Positions 52,668 through 64,000 of a stretch of DNA of 64,000 nt are shown one piece after another. Each line of letters begins with the position of its first letter. Position 1 is the first letter of the stretch. The translations under genes and the position numbers were made by a program. The notes under the pieces were generated by a model that saw only the letters and a program-made list of their open reading frames with translations, was not told the origin of the DNA and did no database searches. Source of the DNA: Puffinus mauretanicus (Eukaryota; Chordata; Aves; Procellariiformes; Procellariidae); contig JAJKFH010003650.1 in assembly GCA_023333565.1 (NCBI GenBank), forward strand, positions 310,001 through 374,000. Reading direction: 5' to 3'.

Positions 52668-52688
52668 AAAAACAAAACAAAACAAAAC
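52668..52688. repeat. (AAAAC)4 short tandem repeat
   Basis: About four AAAAC units follow an A-run. A shorter version of the same unit occurs at about 22621-22635. Confidence 0.85.
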
Positions 52689-53966
52689 TCTGCTTTGCTA
52701 ACAACTATATCACTCATCTGCATTCAGCTTTATTTTCAGCAGTAAGATTCTAAAGACTTACCTACTATTACTGATTCCTCAACAGGAGGACATTCCAGTA
52801 CCTGCCTAGTTTTTGAATAACTGCAAAATTAAATTATATAAAATGAACTTTATACTAAAGAAATAAGGAAATATTTCCTTTTTCTGCATATCTAATTCCA
52901 AGGAATAAATTACAATACTTTCTAACAAACTAAACAAAACCCACAACCACCTTCATTTTCTAATATTAGGAAAACTCAGAGTCCTTTAGACCAGTTTTCC
53001 AAACTAACTGCATCTTTTTTTATTACGTAAGCATTTCCCAGTGAGAAGCAATCTTTCATATTTAGACTTGCATGCTTTTAGTCTGTGTGTTTATATTTAA
53101 AAATGATCTTTGGTCCATCATTTTATTTCTCACTATTTGATTTCTTCATGACACAGTGAACACTGTTGAAAGATATGTTTTATGTTTATGCTCCTTGAAA
53201 AACATTTCTAATAACAATTAATTTGTCTCATTGTAGTTATTCTTACAGAAAAGGCCAATATATTTTAATTTTTCTGGCACAGTAAGAGTCTTTGATATTG
53301 CTGATCTAATTAAATTCCAGGTTTATTGATTTTTTTCCCCCCCCCCAGTATCTCCTCCTTTCCAGTGGCAGTAGTTTGCCCTACAGAAATTTGTTATAAT
53401 ATTTAAATGAATTGTTAATGAGGGACTATTTACAGCTGCACCTTCTCTTATCTGTAGCATTAAACTGTGTAATCACTGTCACTTTCTGCATAAACACAGA
53501 AAACTGAGTAAGAAATTTTTTTAGGGACTAAGAAGTAGTAGTGACTCAGTTGAAATCTTAAATGTATTGAAATGTGCAAATCTAAGTGTATTTCATTAAA
53601 AAAACCTTAGTAAAGCCCTCACAAACTAGAAGAAAGAGTCACTGAAGGAGATTTTACAATACAAGAGGAAGAAAAAAACTGCCTTTTGTCCTGTAGTATC
53701 AGCTCCTCTCTGCCTGTCTTCAGCTACTTTTCATAGGTTGTCAAAATTCTGGTTTTGGATAAGGAGGCAGTTGTATTTTAAAAAGCAAAATAGTAGTGAT
53801 TTTATCTTACAGCTTCTGAGCATACTGGGCACAGAATAAACCTGTTATTTCCTCTATAATGAACACATTTATGCGGAATTAGTCATTTCTTGGTGACCAT
53901 TTTGGGCATATAAAAAAAAAGGATAAAAACAAAAAAAGAGATCTCTCTAATCTCTAATTTTACAGT

Positions 53967-54024
53967 TCGACTTGATAATTTTAAGGGTCTTTTCCAACCT
54001 AAATGATTCCATGATTCTGTGATC
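53967..54024 (+). mobile_element. CR1 3'-tail fragment
   Basis: TCGACTTGATAATTTTAAGGGTCTTTTCCAACCTAAATGATTCCATGATTCTGTGAT (read in parts) matches the last 58 bases of a CR1 of the same general type as 32680-32736, with several substitutions. Only the 3' UTR end remains. It is a severely 5'-truncated insertion. Confidence 0.85.
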
Positions 54025-57000
54025 TAGAAATACTAACTCCAATTATATCATACAGTCGGTGGCACTTTCCTTACTGACTTCAATGCTCCCATGATTTCAC
54101 TAAGCTTCTTGTTCTGCTGTTATACAGATTTTTAACCACAGTACGCCAAACAACAGCCATCTGAGCAACCACTGAGCTGGGTTGATGTTTTGCTATCAAA
54201 GATCCATTTTTAAAAAGCAGTTTGATGCAGATCTCCCCACTTCCAGAAAGCAGTACAAATGGTATTGTATCACCAGTTTCTACACCTTTCTTTCTTACCA
54301 ATTTGTATTTTCACTGCATAGCTCAGGCTGAGTTCAGATGTCTCCCTGATTAGTTATTTATTTGAAATATATACATTCACATATAAAACAAGCTCTTGCT
54401 ATGAAAATTACAACTACAACCCTAAAAATAGGGCATCCCATCTTTATTATTATCTCACTATGACAGCTTATCAGATAATTCAACATAAAATTCTAAAAAA
54501 TTTCATAAAATAAAATAATCTTATTTGTTATATCTTTCCTAGCTGCTATTCTTTGTAAAATAATGAACCAATAAATTTATATATAAAGAGATTCAAAGAA
54601 CTCATTTCTAAGATAAATAAAATATTTTATTTTTTACTGCTGTTTACAAATCAGAAATCTGATAAATTATTCCCAAACATTTAGAAACCCACAAAGCTAA
54701 ACAAAACCAACACTTACGCCCAGCATTTTAGAGGCTTTACAATTTACGGATTTTGAACTTAACATGTAATCTATTATATAAACCCCTTGTTTTATTTTAC
54801 CTTAAACAATCCATTAAGACTCCTGACTTAGTTTTTTTTTTAAATCCATCAGGATCATAGATGAACATCTTGCTGAATAGGTGAACATGAACTTGTGACC
54901 AAAAAAATGTTTGGATGGGAGATTGGGAGTTCAGATGGGAGTTTAGATTGGAGGACAGGTTTAGACCCAAACTCAGAATATAACCTAGCCCTTCGCTAAA
55001 GTAATAAATTGCATTTGGTATACCTGTTTTGAAATTATCTTTTCAGTTTTAATCTAATTCAAGAAGCTTTGATTAAACTCAATGTTTACATTACTTAGCT
55101 CTCCACTCTAGAGCTCAGCATGGAAGTATAAAAGTGCAGTGATCCTTAGGATACATGCCGTTTCATAAGCCATATTTAATGAATTCTTTAACTGCAAAGA
55201 GAATGTTAATGTGGTGAGCCTTGAACTACAGTGTCACTTAAAAGTAATTGTAAATAGTATAGTTTTCAGTTCAGAAAAGGTCTACTTTATCCTGGCCACA
55301 GCAATCCCAAAAGAAGTTTGTCCTCCATGATTACAGAACCAACATAACACAAGATGACCTCACATATGGATCCTAAGAAAATATAAGAAACAAATTAGCA
55401 CTTAATTCATGGACCAAGAAGCAGGAGGACTCAGTTGCTTGATTCTATTACATTTATTTTACAAAATTGCAAATTTACTACATTTGATTGTTCTTTATGT
55501 TCTTCATATATCTATTCCCCCTGCTTTAGTTACCATTTTTCTTCCTGATTAAGAAAAGACAGCTACCTGAGATAAACACATTAACAGTACTAATTATTTA
55601 AAATTTCCTTCTTTTTTTATCACATGTCAAGACATATTTATAGTATTTTATAATATTTATGAGAGGGGAGAAAAAAAAAAGAAACTTAAGAAACCAAGGA
55701 CACTCAGTTAAGACCAGATTTTTGAGTTTCATTTCAGCCTTTTCATTTCCTTATATATAGGGAATTCTCTCTGTAAGTTATATAAATATTTTAAAAACCA
55801 CAAATGTGAAAAATACATAGATTATATTAAAAACCCAGACATATTGCTAATGGAAATTATAGTATTTTCTTACAGAAGAGGACTCTGACAAAGATAAATA
55901 CTTTACAGACTATGATTCTAAGATAGTAGGATAATGGTGATCATGTATGCATTACATGAATTAAAGAAGGTAATTTTCAGTGAGAAAAAATGCTAATAAT
56001 GAGTATACTGAAAAAAATGGTAAAATGTTATACACAAAGTGTTGTCAAATGAAAGAGACAAGTGACTTGGAAAACAGAACAGTTCTAATTTCTTCTTAAC
56101 TTTTAGTCACAGGCATCTCAGATAACATTTGCACTCAAAGCATATGCAACTTTTTTTGATATAAAGGGCTTCTCTGTATATGGAGAAGATTTAAAGTGTT
56201 TCACTCTCACAGTTCATTCATCTGCACAAGTTTGATAACTTAAGAATCATGAAAATTGTCAAAATATGTTACATTTAATCTAGGTTGCTTCCTAACTGAT
56301 GGATGTTTTATCCATGTTCACTGACATCTGATGTTGGCTGATACCTGCAAGCCATTTTAAGTTTATAAATGTATTTATAAAACCACTTTAAGTTTCCAGC
56401 AACCTGTGTGTCATATTCAAAGCAGTGGCATGAGCCCAGGAAAAGCAAATCAAATGTATTATTTCAGCCATATTTTTTGAGATTCAGTAGTAATTATTAA
56501 CATCTCGTGGCCATCCTAATTTATATTTCCAATACTCTTTCCCTGGTCTTCCATGACAAGTTTCCTACTCAAATTTAAGTTACTAATTAAGAACAAAAGA
56601 AGTAAGAAAATGCACGTCTCTCAAAGGTAATTAATATACATTTATGTTCCTGCTCTGAATTTCATGCATTAGAGTGGTCATTTCATTCAAATCGTGCTTG
56701 TAATTTCAAAGCAGCGTTTTGTTTATAAATTGCCCTGAATTAGTCCAATCCATGCATTACCTCTTAGAAGTTTCCTAATCCTCCAATACCTTAAATAAGA
56801 TTCATATTAAATTACAGTGATTTACACTTCTATAGAAATAGAAACTTACAAAGTTTTTAAGATTAATGACATTAGGATGAATGCCGAGACATGAGATGAT
56901 GAAATGAGAAGGAAGGCAGGTTGCGTGAAGTCACTTTGCTGCTCTTCAGGAGGACACAAACAAGGAGTAGCTAATACAGCCATAACTGTAAATTTTCCTA

Positions 57001-59776
57001 GACAGCAACTGCAATACCTCAAAACGTGTATCAGCAATTACTTTTTATTAAAAAAAAAAAAAGCTAGAGATTTAAAAAAATTCTTTGTCCATCTCATCTC
57101 CCTGTGGAAACAGATGACATCCAAAAATGTTGGGAGATAGCTGAAAGAAAAACCATTGCAGGCAAGTCACATGATACAGGGCAATGGATCAGAAGTTATG
57201 AGATAAAAATAGTATTTTTGAATTGTGTGTTGTTTCTGAAGCATATCTGACTATTCTAATTTCCCTTCTTTTGAAATTATTTAGCCTACCCTAAGCAGGA
57301 ACGATCCTAACTTATACTAACAAGCACATCTTTCTGCTTTCCCTCTAGCACCTACGGTCTAAGATGAAGTTAGTATTTCAAAATGGGTTTAAGAGTTTAC
57401 ATTTCATCAGAGGAGCACTCAGCTAGTATTGTCTAGTCATGGAAAAATACTCCCTCCAACCAGAGAAAAATCTGAAGCAAAACAAGAGAAAGATTTAGCA
57501 AAATAGGAATCTGCAAGTGATCACAAATTTAAGACAACACTGCAAGCATAAGTGTGCATGAACATATACACAGAACACAAATGCATACAAGATGTTAAGC
57601 AGTATTTCACTTTTCCTGAAAGCAATCCCTTTACAAACTTTCTGGTCACTTTTAAATTCCCTTCTTTCTTTAGTCTTCCAACTTATGATCCCATTAATCT
57701 TCACAAAAGCTGAAAAAATCAATTGTTGATATTCTTTGAAGAAGGACTGGCTAAAGATTGGCACAATATCTAGTGCAGAAAGTTCTCTGAATATTTCTTG
57801 CAAAACTCAATTATATTACAGTAAAGTAACACCTTTACTTCATTTACTTAAAAATTCAAATATAAAGTACAAAAATAAATTAGAATTTGGTTTCCTGGAC
57901 CTTAAAAGAAAAATTTTGACAGTCTTGATTCAGAGGCTCTAGACACTGAAACCACAATACAACATGGCATTCAAGAGTTTGACTGAAATTACATAGCAAA
58001 TCTCTCATATTTGGATTATTTGAACCAACACATTAAACTCAAGATTTTAGCTGAATTGAAGGCTCCTAAGCAAAACAGTCAAAATAAGGAATGCCACAGC
58101 TTTTTCATAGGAAAAATAATGAATTTAGCCTGGAAGATTAGGCTAATTTCTAATTAGAAGCAGTGCATTCCAAAATTCCTGGTTTTCTTGGATAACAGGA
58201 ATTGCTAATTGGCATGTTTTGAACTACATGCCTCCTATCATGCTTATTAATGATGTTATCCACTCCTTTACTAAGATTTCGTGCAGATCAAAAATCAGTA
58301 TTTCTTCAAATAGCATGCATACTGCAAACTATTTGAGTATGTTTTACAATCACTTCACCAAATGCTATTAAGCGTACTAAATATGACAGTGAAGCTGACC
58401 ATGGAGGTGTAGATTTGCCTGTTATTGTAAGAACATGAAAAACGCAAATGTAAATACAAAAAAAGGCTTAGTAATTTACTAAAAGTGTAACATTGCTATC
58501 ATTACCTGTTGTGTAGTAGCAGGTTGGATCAAAGCTAGTCAAAGTTGGGGACAACATATTGTTAGAAGATAATTTAGAAGAGAATCAAAGCAAACAAAAT
58601 GAAAATAAATTATTGGAAACAATGAACAAATACTCTTGTATAACAGGATATCAGAAACTATACGAGATTGAGAAAGAAAATATCTATATAGAAATTAACT
58701 CAGGTTTTCCTGAGTTTCTACTCCTCCAACAGTATTGCTAATAATAAACACTTTTAAAGACATTAGTTTTCCAGAAATCAGTCCCAAATGAGCCAGAATT
58801 TCCATTTCAGTGCAGCCAGAATTTCCTTTGGGAAGTCTTCCTCCAAGGAACTGTGCTCACAAGTCTTCTGTGCTATCATGGTAGCTATTCTAATCTGCAG
58901 GTAATTCATAGTAGTGCCACTTCATGAAAATGTATTTGTTTTTCTAGCTTATTTGTAGGCAAGGGAAGTACCTTAGATTTGGTTCTCTCGCTCTTTTCAG
59001 CAGTCCTGAGCAGACATACTATACCTCTGCTGCAACAACTACAGTCAGCTCTCCCCTTGTGATACACATAAACATAATTCCCTTCACATTCCACTGTCTC
59101 CTCTAAGATTACAGCTCCATTTTCTTTGGCATCTCCAACTACCAATTGCTGCATAAATCTTGTTTAAAATTGGCTTACAATAATTTTATTGGCTATTTGC
59201 AATTTTAGACTGAAAGAAAATTAAACACATAGATGACTAAACAGCCACAACAGAAATTTTCACTAGAATGCAAGTAAAGGCAGATCAATAAAGCACTGGG
59301 ACACACTTCTGAGAGAAAGAAGAAGGAAAAATGAAAAAGAAAAAAAGGCATGAAAAGGCTTTCATTTTACCTTTTCTTCAGTCCAACCCCAGTGTCCTGG
59401 GGATCCAAAATCCTAGAAGAGATTTTGTCTTTTGATAAGGTCAAGATGAAACAATCTGTTATGGATATCCATTTCTTCATTTGCACCCTGTTAATAGGTA
59501 GTAATCTCAGATAGCATGTGTCTCTCATCACATTGCGACTGGACTAGACTATAGATAAATCTAAAATAGCTGCTAACATTCTCACTGTGCCATCAAATAG
59601 CTCAGATCAAAACAAACTGCACAACTATTTCAGTCCTGCTTCTTGGGTAAGCTTATATTTTGGGCTACCATAAGTATGCTTCTTTTTATGCATGAACTGA
59701 CTAACAAAAGCCTTACGCACACATAGTAACAGTGTGCTGTAATAAAGTCAGCTTTTCTCCTTACTTCCATCTCTAA
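54025..59776. other. AT-rich non-coding stretch
   Basis: No gene is recognised. A 73-codon minus-strand open frame at 54080-54301 has protein-like composition (contains GDTIPFVLLSGSGEICIKLL) but no family match I know and no convincing acceptor. Splice-bounded minus-strand microsegments at 54299-54345, 58506-58534 and 59371-59412 are listed as a finding. Confidence 0.4.
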
Positions 59777-59781
59777 ATATA
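59777..59781. repeat. Target-site duplication, left (ATATA)
   Basis: The five bases ATATA immediately before the LTR 5' TG are repeated exactly after the LTR 3' CA at 60368-60372. A 5-bp duplication is the length typical of ERVL-type and some other integrases. Confidence 0.85.
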
Positions 59782-60014
59782 TGTTCTGGTTTCAGTTGGG
59801 ATAAAGTTAATTTTCTTCCTAGTAGCTGGTATCGTGCTGCGTTTTGGATTTAGTATGAGAATAATGTTGATAACACACTGATGTTTTAGTTGTTGCTAAG
59901 TAGTGGTTACTCTAGTTGAGGACTTTTCAGCTTCCCATGCCCTGCCAGGTGCACAAGAAGCTGGGAGTGGGCACAGCCAAGACAACTAACCCAACTGGCC
60001 AAAGAGATATTCCA

Positions 60015-60022
60015 TGACGTCA
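60015..60022 (+). promoter_or_regulatory. CRE palindrome TGACGTCA in LTR U3
   Basis: A perfect 8-bp cAMP-response element lies 9 bases upstream of the LTR TATA box. CREB/ATF proteins bind this site. Its CpG is still intact despite the AT-rich surroundings. Confidence 0.75.
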
Positions 60023-60031
60023 TGCTCAGTA

Positions 60032-60037
60032 TATAAA
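60032..60037 (+). promoter_or_regulatory. LTR TATA box (TATAAA)
   Basis: TATAAA in AGTATATAAACTGAGG, downstream of the CRE and about 250 bp into the LTR, is the expected U3 promoter position. Transcription would start about 25-30 bases downstream, near 60060. Confidence 0.75.
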
Positions 60038-60175
60038 CTGAGGGGAGTTGGCCGGGAGGCAGCGATCACTGCTCAGGGACTGGCTGGGCATTGGTCGGCG
60101 GATGGCGAGTGATTGCATCACTTGTTTTTCCTGGGTTTTGTTCCTCTCTCTCTCTCATTGTTTTCCTCTTCATTA

Positions 60176-60226
60176 CAATTTATTATTATTGTTGTTGTTA
60201 TTATTACTATTATCATTATTTTATTT
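60176..60226 (+). repeat. TTA/TTG triplet-rich microsatellite in LTR
   Basis: TTATTATTATTGTTGTTGTTATTATTACTATTATC-type triplet repeats, preceded by a CT tract at about 60147-60157. It is part of this LTR family's text and probably varies in length. Confidence 0.8.
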
Positions 60227-60231
60227 CAAGT

Positions 60232-60237
60232 ATTAAA
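60232..60237 (+). terminator. LTR polyadenylation signal ATTAAA
   Basis: ATTAAA about 195 bases downstream of the TATA box, after the triplet repeat, is the best candidate for the R-region polyadenylation signal. No AATAAA is seen elsewhere in the LTR. Confidence 0.55.
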
Positions 60238-60367
60238 CTGTTCTTATCTCAACCGATGAGTTTTCTTACTTCTGCCCTTCCGATTCTCTCCCCCATTCCA
60301 CCAGGGGAGGAAGAGTGAGCGAGTGGCTGTGTGGTGCTTAGTTGCTGGCTAGGGTTAAACCATGACA

Positions 60368-60372
60368 ATATA
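60368..60372. repeat. Target-site duplication, right (ATATA)
   Basis: Exact copy of 59777-59781 immediately after the LTR 3' end. Confidence 0.85.
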
Positions 60373-63300
60373 CATCTTAAAATAAGTTCATCTCATTGAT
60401 CTTTTTCAGTTCTGTTTTTTCCATGCAGAGATGGGCTACATTTCTTCAAGATGTGTTATTCTGCAGAGAAAACAGTATCTTATTTTTGTGGTATATCACC
60501 ATTACACAGAAAAAGACCTCCAACTTACATTCTGTCCAAATGAAATGTGCTTTTTATTCAATGGAAAATATTATTACATCCATTGATAGTCATGCCAGAT
60601 AAAAAAAATGATGCTTTCAGAGAAAAGAGGTTTCATGTCATCTGCCAGTGTATCAGTTGGGAAAAAGGTGCCTTCATAAAACATCAGATCTACTGAATTT
60701 TATATGCCACCTCTTCAGAGATCAGCCCTCTTTGTAGTATCACTGAAGTCACAAATGAAGATTCATTTATTTTCTCTTTAGTGCTGGTAAAGAGCACTAA
60801 CTATACTGACAATTCCATCCACAAATGAAAGCAGGATTAATTGTCACTTGATCTCATGCCACAGTCAAGTCTTTTATGTTTCAAGAGTTTTCAATATCCA
60901 TTCTTGGATTACTGCAGATACTCAACCAGGACATAGGTACCCTATTTACTCCCCATTACTGAACAAAAACTATTTTGCACATCTTAACAACATTGACTAG
61001 ATTAAAATTTGAATTTGATTTTAGCTTCTTTCCTGCCTTATTTATTAGTCTTTTGGGCTCATTAGGATGTGAAAGATTATAATAGCATGTGGTAAAACCT
61101 GGGATTCAACTCTATTACGTTCTCAAATAATGAATGTTCACTGATAAGTACACAGATGTAGATCAGCTTCTCAACATAGAGATAGACAGCAAGTAAGGGA
61201 GGGTGGCTCAACAATAAAAAAATAAAGCAAATCTGTACTGAAAAGATCCAATATTTCATTTTATTGATTTTCTGTGCCAAATGTACTAGGAACTACCATT
61301 CTTTAATTAATATGGAAAAGATTAATCTTACTAGTGATGTGGCTGCAGCATTCTGTAAGGTAAAGGGTATATTTTAACATGTGTCTTTCTACTGATTCAT
61401 GGATCAACAAGAGAGCAGCACAAAAAAAAAATTATAGAAACATTTCTTCTGGTATCCCAGGTCCTGTTGGAAGTTCAGTTGCAACAGGAGGAATGAGCGG
61501 AGGGGAGGCACAACCAACCTGAAAATGTGTTTATATACATTTTGATGAAAAATAAGCCTGTATTCCCTAGTGACAGTCCATCACTGGAATTTTGTAGGAC
61601 TATGGCCTGCTAATTAAGTTTTCCTATTCCTGAAGCAATCTCAGAGGAAAGCCTGAAAAATATTGATTGCATTGTAAGTTTGATACATATTTGGGCTGTC
61701 ATTATTGAAGTTATGCCACTTCCCAGTCCTTCCTTTTGATTAGTGGCTTCCAAAAAAGATCAAGTTAAACGCTACTCACATCTGACTCACTTTTTTAATC
61801 TACAACATACACCTTTTACTAACTGTCTCTGCTTAATCTAATAACCTTTTTAAATGGGTGTTTTAATCAGAAGATAATTAAATAGCAAAGCTGGGAACTT
61901 CAAAGATGCACAAAAAGATCACTATTAATAATAAAAAGATTCTCAGCTCATTGAAGGGACTGGGAATACCAAGTTAAGGCAAAATGAATACTGCTTGGTA
62001 ACAAGATGCACATCACTGTCCTCAACCCAAGAAATGACAATGTATGTTATTCGCACCTTAAATAATGAGGATGCAAATAAAAGTTCGCTTTGCATTTGCA
62101 GTGTGCAATGCACTGCATGTGATATCACCAATGTGCCTCTCTGAAAATGTGATTTTTCTTTTTCACTACTGCTTTTAATTAGTTGTACTCATTATGATAA
62201 TCAGGACATTTTCTAATTTTGGCATTTAAAGACATTTCTTTCTCTGTATCCCCAATCACTCATAAATTCAGTGCTCATATGCTAAGTACTAGAAACAAGC
62301 TTCTCAAATAACCCAGACCTGTCATCTAAAATGAGGAAGCAAGTACCTGTATTCCATAAAGTGAGGTTTGTGGAGTAACTTCTAACATGGCATTTTATAA
62401 GGACAAAGGTTTAATGACCAACTCACTTCTGTTTATATTAAAAAAAAAAAAATTCCAAAATTTCTTTCAGTTCACTGTATGTATTTTCCCCAGTAGCATG
62501 CATTAAACAGGACCTATATAAAATGTCTATGCAAATGACAAACAAAATAATCAGTATGAGACAGTAATGTCTTCTGAGGACAAATACATACAGGAGAGCA
62601 TACTTAAATGGAAGACGCATGCATGAATAAAGTAATATCCTTTAAATATTTTAGATCATAGTGATTAAGAAATAGTCCCTTTACATGTTTAAAGTAACAA
62701 AAGTAAATCTGGAAAAATTAGAAACAACATCAGACAGGAAAGGGAAAGAGTGCTAGGAACTTATTCATTTTGACCTCATTCAATAATTGATGCACATTGG
62801 CTTACATCTGGAGCTTGATACTCCACGACTGAAACAGCAGCAATGATATCTGCTCTTATGTTAGTCTTTCTTGTCTCCTGACCATTTGCCACATTATAAC
62901 TGTATGAGTACTCATCTATCTACGTAGAATTACATACTCCCAAGAGTATGTAATGTGTTCTTTGGCTTTCTTTACTGATCCCTACTTAGGTTTTACCTGT
63001 TGCTTCTTTGTTTTTCAACTTAGCATTAAGGAAAATATATGTGGTTTATATAAAATATTTGGGTACAGCTTTGGTTTTGGATAATTAAAATTTATTTTAA
63101 GAATTCCAAGTATTATCTCAAATACAGTTTTGCTGTGCAAGCATACACCATGCAAAGGTCTTCAGACAGAACCTTGGGCAATGAGCTCCTAAATAAGCAT
63201 TTATATGCTTTTATCCAGATACCATATCAATAGTCAACAAACTTTCGCCATTCTGAAGAACAAACAGATTCTGTATTCTTCGTTTGTCACTCTTCTTGAC

Positions 63301-64000
63301 AGATATTTTGTGGCTATTTTCATTTGGCATTCTTACTTGCCATTCTGAATTGATCTGGAGTGAAATATATTGCAGTAAGCTTTGGTGAAAACCAAACCTA
63401 TGTTTTATATTCAGAAAAATATTATGTTTTATAATCAGAAAAGGCTGAGTCCCAGCTGTTGGTTAAATGATATTCAAAATTATTTTCCATCATGTTCTGG
63501 GACAAATTTCATCTCTAATGTAAGCAGGCAACACTCCAGCACCTCCACTGCACTTGTAAGTCATCAGAATAGAGGATGAAATTTGGTCTTCAGAGTTCAC
63601 TTCCAAGCACATTAACAGTCCATATTTTCATTACAGGTACTAAAAAAAAATTACAATTTATCATCGAACCCAATGAAGATAGAAGTATTGACAGCTTTCT
63701 TAGCTCATTCCGCTTTGTTTTTGCAAGCATAGGAAATCTGTTCCATGGATAAAAATCAGTCTCTCCAAAGCATAGACAAAAAAAGCCCTAAAACGAAGAC
63801 CTATAAATAAAGTCTTCCAATGTCTCTTATAACCACCATGATATCTCTGATGAATGTTATGAATGGTTATATATATGAACAGTCGGCACTACAAACCCCT
63901 ATTTCATCTCCCAGAGAGACTGGCACGTTCCACAGACCAAGGTAACAAGACAATTCCCTTCATTTTGTAACAAACAGGATATTTTGGTTATATACACTCC
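60373..64000. other. AT-rich non-coding stretch
   Basis: I see no gene, RNA or recognisable mobile element to the right edge of the window. Confidence 0.45.

Larger units (their letters stand above)
44153..53966. other. AT-rich non-coding stretch with scattered splice-like segments
   Basis: No gene is recognised. It contains an A17 tract and interrupted A-run (47590-47622), an (AAAAC)n tract (about 52668-52688), a C10 run preceded by T-runs and followed by AG (53337-53346), and A/C-rich blocks at 48548-48585, 50195-50245 and 51450-51485. Minus-strand open segments bounded by splice-like signals lie at 44841-44927 and 52762-52820; they are described as findings, not called as exons. Confidence 0.4.
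59782..60367 (+). mobile_element. Solo LTR of an avian endogenous retrovirus
   Basis: A complete 586-bp LTR starts TGTTCTGGTTT and ends AAACCATGACA; these ends form an imperfect inverted repeat (9 of 11 matching). It is flanked by the 5-bp duplication ATATA. Internally it has a CRE palindrome, a TATA box and a T-rich/CT-rich U3-R region with a polyadenylation signal. No gag, pol or env sequence and no second LTR follow, so it is a solo LTR left by recombination between the two LTRs of a provirus. The 5-bp duplication suggests ERVL-like rather than gamma-type (4 bp) or many beta-type (6 bp) elements. The family is one I know as widespread in birds. Confidence 0.93.

Noticed and set aside
60048..60318. 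Open frames inside the solo LTR as genes
   Set aside because: They lie in U3/R/U5 regulatory text and the CT/TTA repeat, and encode Leu/Tyr runs from the microsatellite.

Overview
This window reads as nuclear DNA of a bird. It holds four clear copies of CR1, the dominant avian LINE. Three carry the CR1 3' end with its short ATTCTATG-type repeats, in the same style seen across birds, and the fourth ends in a variant of it. Two avian endogenous-retrovirus LTRs are also present. The rest is visibly AT-rich, non-coding-looking sequence with homopolymers and microsatellites, as expected of a large intron or a gene-poor intergenic block. No complete protein-coding host gene, rRNA, tRNA or CRISPR was recognised.

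Layout. 1-1416: an ERV LTR (probably minus strand, 5' end at 1416) split by a CR1 copy that landed inside it (about 208-1205). 2586-3293: a 5'-truncated CR1 on the minus strand whose C-terminal reverse-transcriptase ORF is still open. 4758-6401: a 190-bp direct repeat, two copies about 95% identical, 1454 bp apart, flanking an older decayed CR1 (5233-5872, minus). 6402-24055: AT-rich DNA without recognisable genes. 24055-24925: a very old CR1/LINE relic on the plus strand with remnants of two RT motifs. 31357-32736: the longest and youngest-looking CR1 copy (plus), same subfamily as the 2586 copy, broken by one stop, one 1-bp deletion and one 10-bp deletion. 53967-54024: a CR1 3'-tail scrap. 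59782-60367: a complete solo LTR with a perfect 5-bp target duplication and recognisable promoter parts (CRE palindrome, TATA, ATTAAA).

Between 39.7 and 44.2 kb on the minus strand lie somewhat GC-richer, CpG-containing segments that could be small exons of an unidentified gene. Two of them (44018-44152 and 40011-40069) have open frames and compatible splice phase. This is tentative: short open segments between AG and GT are common by chance.

The elements form a history rather than a working system. Ancient LINE decay is followed by ERV insertion, CR1 insertion into that ERV, a local duplication, and solo-LTR formation by recombination. Other points worth a look are two G-quadruplex-type tracts (42456-42490, 50200-50243) and a triplicated 8-bp motif at a CR1 5' junction.
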